A stretch of DNA of 64,000 bases, from positions 111,572,734 through 111,636,733 of the forward strand of contig NW_023605305.1 in assembly GCF_014898055.3 (NCBI RefSeq), given 5' to 3'. Positions 57,940-64,000 of this stretch are shown here, in pieces. The notes below the pieces were generated by a model that saw only the letters and a list, made by a program, of their open reading frames with translations, was not told the origin of the DNA and searched no databases. The stretch's first letter is position 1, and each line of letters starts with the position of its first letter. A program made the translations under genes and the position numbers. This DNA is from Talpa occidentalis. Its lineage: Eukaryota; Chordata; Mammalia; Eulipotyphla; Talpidae.

Positions 57940-59708
57940 CTAAATGTAAATGGCTTAAACTCATCAATAAAAAGACACAGAGTAAAAAAAAAAAAAAAAA
58001 AGACACAGAGTAGCAGGCTGGATTAAAAAACAAAACCTAAACTTCTACTCTCTCCAGGAAACACATTTAACCACAAAAGATAAATAGACTGAAAGTAAAA
58101 GATTGGAAAACAATCCTACAAGCAAATGGACCAAAAAAGAAAGCAGGAACAGCTATACTTATATCTGATGAAACAGACTTCAAATTTGAAAAGGTTAAGA
58201 GACATAGATGACACCACATTATGATAAGAGGACAATACATCAGGAAGATATAATCATCAGCATATACTAGCCAAATGAAGGAGCACAAAAATATATTACA
58301 CAATTATTATCAGTTCTGAAAACAGACATTAAAGAAAATACATATACAGTGGGAGACTTCAACACCCCACTCTCACCAATGGACAGATCAACAAGACAAA
58401 AAATAAACAAAGACACTAGAGCCCTAAATAAAGACATAGAACTCATGGACTTAACAGACATCTTTAGGACACTGAACCCAGAAAAATCCAAGTATACATT
58501 TTTATCAAGCGTGCATGGATCATTCTCCAGAAATGATCACATACTGGGCCACAAGACAAACATCAACAGATACATGAAGATCAAAATCATTCCAACTATC
58601 TTCTCTGATCGCAAAGGCATCAAACTAGAAATAAATCATGAAAAAAGAAAAGGAACCTGCCCACTTCATGGAGATTGAAATCCATACTACTGGAAAACCA
58701 CTGGACAAATGAGGAGATCAAAGAAGAAATTAAAAAATACTTTGAGTTGAATAACAAGGAAGACACCAATTTCCTAAACGTACGGAACGCAACAAAATCA
58801 GTAATAAGAGGAAAATATATAGCAATAGAGGCTCACATCAAGAAACAAGAAAGAACTCAAAGAAACAACCTAATCTCAAAGCTCAAAGAACTAGAAAAAG
58901 AACAACAAAAAAACCCCAAAACCAGCAGAAGAAAAGAAATAATAAAAATTAAAGCAGAAATAAATGAAATCAAAACTAAAAAAAAAAATCCAAAAGATCA
59001 ATGAAATCAAAAAGTTGGTTCTTTGAAAAAATAAATAAAATAGAAAAACCCCTAGCCAGGCTCACAAAGGAAAAACAGGAGAAAGCACAAATAAATCATT
59101 GATCACAAATGACAGAGGAGAAATCACAACAGACACAGCAGAAATCAAAAGAATAATCAGAAACTACTATGAACAGTTATATGCAAACAAGTTGAACAAT
59201 CTAAAAGAGATAGGCAAATTCCTACAACTCTACAATCACTCAAAGCTAGATAAAGAAGAAATAGAACACCTAAACAGACCAATTACAAGCAGCAAAATTG
59301 AAATGGTAATCACAAACCTCCCCAAAAGCCTAGGATCTGATGGATTTACAAATGAATTCTACCAAACATTCAGAAACAAATTAGTGCCTATCCTTCACAA
59401 ACTCTTTCAAAAAACTGAGAAGGAAGGAATAATACCAAACATATTCTATGAAGCCAACATTACACTAATACCAAAACTAAACAAGGACAACACAAAAAAA
59501 AGAAAACCACAGGCCAATCTCTCTAGTGAACATGGATGTAAAAATCCTCAATAAAATTTTAGCTGTCAGAATCCAACAATGTATCCATAAGATAATTCAC
59601 CATGCCCAAGTAGGATTTATTCCAGGGACACAAGGATGGTTCAACATCCTAAAATCAATCAATGTTATCCAACACATCAACAAAAAGAAATATAAAAACC
59701 ACGTGATA

Positions 59709-59995
59709 GGGCCTCCCCGGTGGCGCAGCGGTTGAGTGCTGGGTTGCGAAGCTGCCTGCAACCTCTGCAGCACCGGTTCGATCCCCGGCTGCTCCCCGGC
59801 CACCGGAGGAGGGTCCCACATGGCACACAGACCTCTCCTGCCACCCGCTGTCCCCTCAGCAGTGTATTTTGTCACTCTGCCTGTTCTGCTTCCCGCTCTG
59901 GCTCTGGTGAGTTCTCTCACCCTCCCGCACTTCTGACTGTACCCAGTGCTTGTATAAATAAATAAATAAATCTTTAAAATAAATAAATAAATAAA
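59709..59995 (+). repeat. SINE inside L1 reverse transcriptase region
   Basis: Full SINE with GGGCCTCCCCGGTGGCGCAGCGG head, GGTTCGATCCCC and an (ATAA)n tail. Target duplication not clear. Confidence 0.9.
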
Positions 59996-60808
59996 ACCAA
60001 TGTTTAAAAAAAAACATATTATCTATTGATAATATCAATAGATGCTGAGAAAGCTTTCGACAAAGTACAACACCCATTTATGATAAAGGCCCTTGAAATT
60101 CTCGGGATACAAGGAGCATACCTCAACATCATAAAGGCCATATATGACAAGCCCATAGCCAGTGTCATTCTCAATGGCGAAAAGCTGAAAGCATTTCATT
60201 AAGATCTGGAATAAGACAAGGATGTCCACTCTCACCACTGCTTTTCAATATAATACTGGAAGTCCTGGTCAGAGCAATAAGACAAGAGAAAGACATACAA
60301 GGAATCCAAATAGGGAAGGAAGAAGTTAAACTATCACTATTCACAGATGATATGATAATGTACATAGAGAACCCCAAAAACTCCACAGAAAAACTAATTC
60401 AACTAATCAATCAGTTTAGTAAAGTGGCAAGATACAAAATCAACACGCAAAAATCAGTAGCCTTCAAATCATCATACACAAATAAATCTGAAGAAGAAGA
60501 AATCAAAAAAACCATCCCTTTTATTATTGAAACAAAAAAAAAAATCAAATACTTGGGAATAAACCTAACAAAAGAGGTAAAGGACCTATACAAAAAAAAA
60601 AAAAAAAAACCTATAAAACACTGTTAAAAGAAATAGAAGAAGACACAAAGAAATGGAAAGACATATGTCCCTGCTCATGGATTGGAAGAATTAACTATCA
60701 AAATGGCCATCCTACCAAAGGCAATTTACAGATTCAATGCTATTCCAATAAAAACTTCAATGACATTCTTCAAAGAAATAGAACAATTACCAATGAAATT
60801 CAAATGAA

Positions 60809-61078
60809 GGGGCCTCCCTAGTGGTGCAGCTGGTTGAGCGCCATGCTGTGAAGCTGTCCACAGCCTCAGCATGCAGGTTCGATTCCTGGCTGCCCAGGGA
60901 GAAACCCACATAGCGTGGCAGACCTCTTCTGTCTCGCCTGGGGCAACCCTCAGCAGTATCTTTGGTCCATCTGCCTTTTCTACTCTCCGCTCTGTCTCTG
61001 GGGAATTCTCTCACCCTCCTGCACCTCTGACTGTATCCCAGTTCTTGTATAAATACATAAAAATTCTTTAAAAAAAAA
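60809..61078 (+). repeat. SINE inside L1 ORF2 C-terminal part
   Basis: SINE variant (GTGGTGCAGCTGGTTGAGCGCC) flanked by near-identical GAAATTCAAATG and GAAATTCATATG L1 sequence. Confidence 0.88.
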
Positions 61079-62617
61079 GAAATTCATATGGAATCACCAA
61101 AAACCCTGAATAGCCAAAGCTCTCCTGAAAAATAAAAAGAAGGGAATGGAGGCATCACACTCCCAGACTTCAAACTATACTACAAAGCCATAATCATCAA
61201 AACTGTATGGTATTGGAACAAGAACAGACACATGGACCAATGGAGCCAAATAGAATATCCAGAAATAAACCCACAGATTTATGGTCAACTAATCTTTGAC
61301 AAAGGAGCAATGAATATGCACTGGAGCAAAGAAAGTTTGTTCAATAAATGGTGCTGGGAAAACTGGGTCACTATGTGCAAAAGAATGAAGCTTGACCACT
61401 ACCTCACACCATGCACAAAAACCAACTCAAAATGGATTAAAGAAATAGACATAAGACGTGAAACCATAAAATACATAGAAGGAAATATAGGCGAAACACT
61501 ATGTGATATTCACATCAAAGACATCTTTACAGACACATCACCCAAAGCAGTGATAGTGAAGGCAAAGATCAACAGCTGGGACTACATCAAATTAAAAAGC
61601 TTCTGCACAGCAAAAGAGACAATAACCAAAACAAAGAGAAACCCTAAAGACTGGGAGAAGATTTTTGCACACAACACTAATGATAAAGGACTGATCACAA
61701 AAATCTACAAAGAGCTGATGAGACTCAACAAAAACAAAGAAAATAATCCAATCAAAAATTGGCAGAAGAGCTAAAAAGAAACTTCTCCAAAGAGGAAATG
61801 CAAATGGCCAACAGGCATATGAAAAAATGTTCAACATCACTTATAATCAGGGAAATGCAAATCAAAACTACAATGAGATACCACCTTATACCAGTGAGAA
61901 GGCACATATTAAAAAAACTAACAACAGATGTTGGCAAGGTTGTGGAGAAAAAGGAACTCTCCTGCACTGCTGGTGGGAGTGCAAACTGGTCCAACCACTA
62001 TGGAAAGCTGTGTGGAGATTTCTTGACCTACTAAACATAGAGCTTCCATATTATCCAGCAATTCCACTCCTAGGTATTTACCCAAATGACACAGAAACAT
62101 TAATTCCAAAGGGCACCTGCACCCCTATGCAGCAATATTCACAATAGCTAAGCTATGGAAACAACTCAAATACCCAAAAATAGATGACTGGATCAAGAAG
62201 ATGTGGTACATATACACAATGGAATATTACTCAGCAATCAAAAAGATAAACACATGCAGTTTGCAGCAAGGTGGATGGAGCTAGAAGGGATCATGCTCAG
62301 CGAAATAAGTCAGAAAGAAAAAGAAAAATACTGGATGGTCTCACTGATCGCAGGAATTTAGAAAACCTAAATAAGGGACCAGGAAAAAAACTAATTAATA
62401 CAAAGTGAAAATCAAAATCAAAATCAACAAGCAACTATAAACCAAAGACACACTATGGGGGTGAGCCAGGCGGGGAAAGGATCAGGGTCAAAATAAGGGG
62501 GGGATGCAATTGCATAGGGAATATAACCAAAATAAAAATGCATACATTGTGCAAAAATGAGAAATTATGTAAGAATTATATAAAATAAAATGAAAAAAAT
62601 AAAAATAAATAAATAAA

Positions 62618-63036
62618 ACACAAAGGTCATACTATGCATTGAAGATACAGAGACAATCACTGTCAAGGGCATAAAGTGTGAAAGGTCAAATGCCAGTTGG
62701 TATTAGTAATAGAAGTATGACCCCATAAATGAGACTGAATAACACTCAAACACCTACAAAACATGGGACAACTCTACTGCTTCTTCAAGAATGACCAACA
62801 TTACCAGAATGCCTGTAGATCACAATTATGCCTTTCCCAACCTTTGTGCCTCCAGTGTCTAAAATGTATAAAATATTATTTTCATCAAGTTTTCTTTAAA
62901 AATATGCAAGTGTATTTCCTTTCATTGGGCTTTAATCTGTTTTCTTTCCTACAAAATCTTTCTGTTTCTTTCTCTTCTCTCCAGTGAGGTGTAGAATGAA
63001 TTTTTGCAATAAATACTGGCAAACTAAAAAAAAAAT
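62618..63036. other. Unassigned AT-rich sequence
   Basis: No gene, exon or repeat recognised. It does not continue the CD58 V exon broken at 55772, so the array flank on this side is either deleted or beyond the window. Confidence 0.5.
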
Positions 63037-63419
63037 TACTCAACTGCAGGCACATCCAAAAGGTTAATAAAGGGTTTATTTACAAAAGAAGGGGAAATGA
63101 AGAAATGAATAACTCAGGGAGAAAAAGAGGGAGATAAATTTGTGAATGCATCCTACAGTTCCACTGACCTGGAATCCCAATTGCACGCTGTGAGCTGGTG
63201 AAAAGCCAAGAGCTGTGAGGCCAAGAGAGAGACCAAAGGCCCACATGTCTGATTTTATACCAAACCTGGCTGCTTAACTCCACCCTCAGTTCCCAGCAAC
63301 CCTCCCTTTGGTGATGATGGGATTTGTCATTCCCAGTGTCTTGATGGCTTTGGTCTGGAGTGGGGTGGAGTCCCCAAAACCTGTATGGAGTTTGCTCAGG
63401 ACATCTTTTCCCCCTAACA
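63037..63419 (-). mobile_element. Solo LTR, minus strand
   Basis: Same family as 23116-23530 and 37755-38165, reversed. In minus sense it starts TGTTAGGGGGAAAAG, carries CCATCAAGACACTGGGAATG and ATCACCAAAGGGAGG, then GTAAATAAACCC and TTAACCTTTTGGATG. It supplies the 5' end missing from the two array copies. It abuts L1 sequence at 63420. Confidence 0.75.
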
Positions 63420-63908
63420 ATATCAATAGATGCTGAGAAAGCATTCTACAAAGTCCAACATCCATTTATGATGAAGGCCCTTGAAATACTCAGGATAGAA
63501 GGAACATACCTTAACATGATAAAAGCCATATATGAAAAACCTACTACCAATATTATTCTCAATGGCAAAAAGGTGAAGGCCTTTACTTTAAGATCAGGAA
63601 CAAGACAAAGATGTCCTCTCTCACCGCTGCTCTTCAATATAATACTGGAGGTCCTAGCCAGGGCAATAAGACAAGAGAAAGACATACAAGCAATCCAGAT
63701 AGGGAAAGAAGAAGTAAAACTATCACTATTTGCTGACGATATGATAATATACATAGAGAACCCTAAAAAATCCACAGAAAAACTACTCAAAATAATCAAC
63801 CAGTTTAGTAAAGTAGCAGGATACAAAATCAACATGCAAAAATCAGTAGCCTTCACAATCAATCTGAAGAAGAAATCAAGAAAACCATCCCATTTAAAAT
63901 TGAAACAT
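63420..63908 (+). mobile_element. L1 ORF2 fragment (reverse transcriptase)
   Basis: Second, separate L1 piece homologous to 60030-60520 of the long L1: [35 protein letters not shown] and [17 protein letters not shown], keeping the FADD catalytic motif. A SINE interrupts it at its right end. Confidence 0.9.
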
Positions 63909-64000
63909 AGGCCTCCCTGGTGGCACAAGGGGTTAAGCACTGCACTATGAAGCAATCCACAGCCTCTGCAGCACGAGTTCAATCCCCGGCTGGCCAGGGA
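63909..64000 (+). repeat. SINE, cut by window edge
   Basis: SINE head (GGCCTCCCTGGTGGCACAAGGGGTTAAGC) and GTTCAATCCCCGGC, in the L1 fragment; body lies outside. Confidence 0.88.

Larger units (their letters stand above)
55773..62617 (+). mobile_element. Long L1 LINE, plus strand, interrupted
   Basis: L1 with ORF1 remains (about 56150-57560; late part KEKLQKFITTKLPLQ), ORF2 from ATG 57617 (MANTDSIISIITLNV), endonuclease region to about 58700 (GDFNTPLSPMDR, VHGSFSRNDHILGH), reverse transcriptase about 59100-60450 (catalytic motif changed to FTDD near 60340), C-terminal Cys region near 61960 ([13 protein letters not shown]), 3' UTR and A-rich tail. Frameshifts, an LTR and three SINEs interrupt it, so it is inactive. 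Its left end cuts the epsilon V exon; I found no convincing target duplication. Confidence 0.92.

Noticed and set aside
57618..61774. Intact L1 ORF2 coding for an active element
   Set aside because: Three SINEs, frameshifts and a changed catalytic motif (FTDD) rule out activity.

Overview
The window is mammalian genomic DNA. It carries L1 LINEs with recognisable ORF1/ORF2, MIR fragments, solo LTRs and many copies of a tRNA-derived SINE with A-box/B-box-like heads and (ATAA)n tails. The SINE does not match the Alu, B1/B2, CAN, CHR/BovA or VES consensus as I remember them, so I do not name the species. No prokaryote-type gene, CRISPR array or plus-strand gene is supported.

The first ~55.8 kb is a tandem array of 12-15 kb units. 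All of its genes lie on the minus strand, so transcription runs right to left. Each unit holds pieces of two immunoglobulin-superfamily genes that are neighbours in other mammals: the penultimate exon (last Ig domain) and final exon (transmembrane segment and tail) of IGSF3, then exon 1 (signal peptide) and exon 2 (V domain) of CD58/LFA-3. Repeating this block puts CD58 exons 1-2 upstream of the IGSF3 Ig and TM exons of the next unit. This creates chimeric CD58-IGSF3 genes, here called alpha (1-5908, last exon off the left edge), beta (10307-18166), gamma (24915-34684), delta (39559-47073) and epsilon (51005-55772, 5' end lost).

All five IGSF3-type Ig exons are open and keep splice sites. The three complete SINE-bearing TM exons (beta, gamma, delta) are also open. 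In them a SINE has inserted into the cytoplasmic-tail codons and now supplies a replacement tail, the stop codon and AATAAA motifs. Signal-peptide exons are intact in alpha, beta, gamma (two) and delta. The CD58 V exons are broken in every copy by a shared frameshift, a lost donor site, further indels, an L1 fragment and a solo LTR. Because signal, V and Ig exons all use phase-1 boundaries, skipping the V exon gives an in-frame single-Ig type I membrane protein of about 294-306 residues.

Insertions order the copies. Beta and gamma share a duplicated exon-1 block, a SINE and an LTR. Delta lacks the SINE near exon 1. Epsilon lacks the tail SINE and keeps the ancestral IGSF3 tail, but frameshifted.

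From 55.77 kb to the right edge the array gives way to a long plus-strand L1 interrupted by an LTR and three SINEs, about 0.4 kb of unassigned sequence, a minus-strand LTR, and a second L1 ORF2 fragment cut by a SINE at the window edge.
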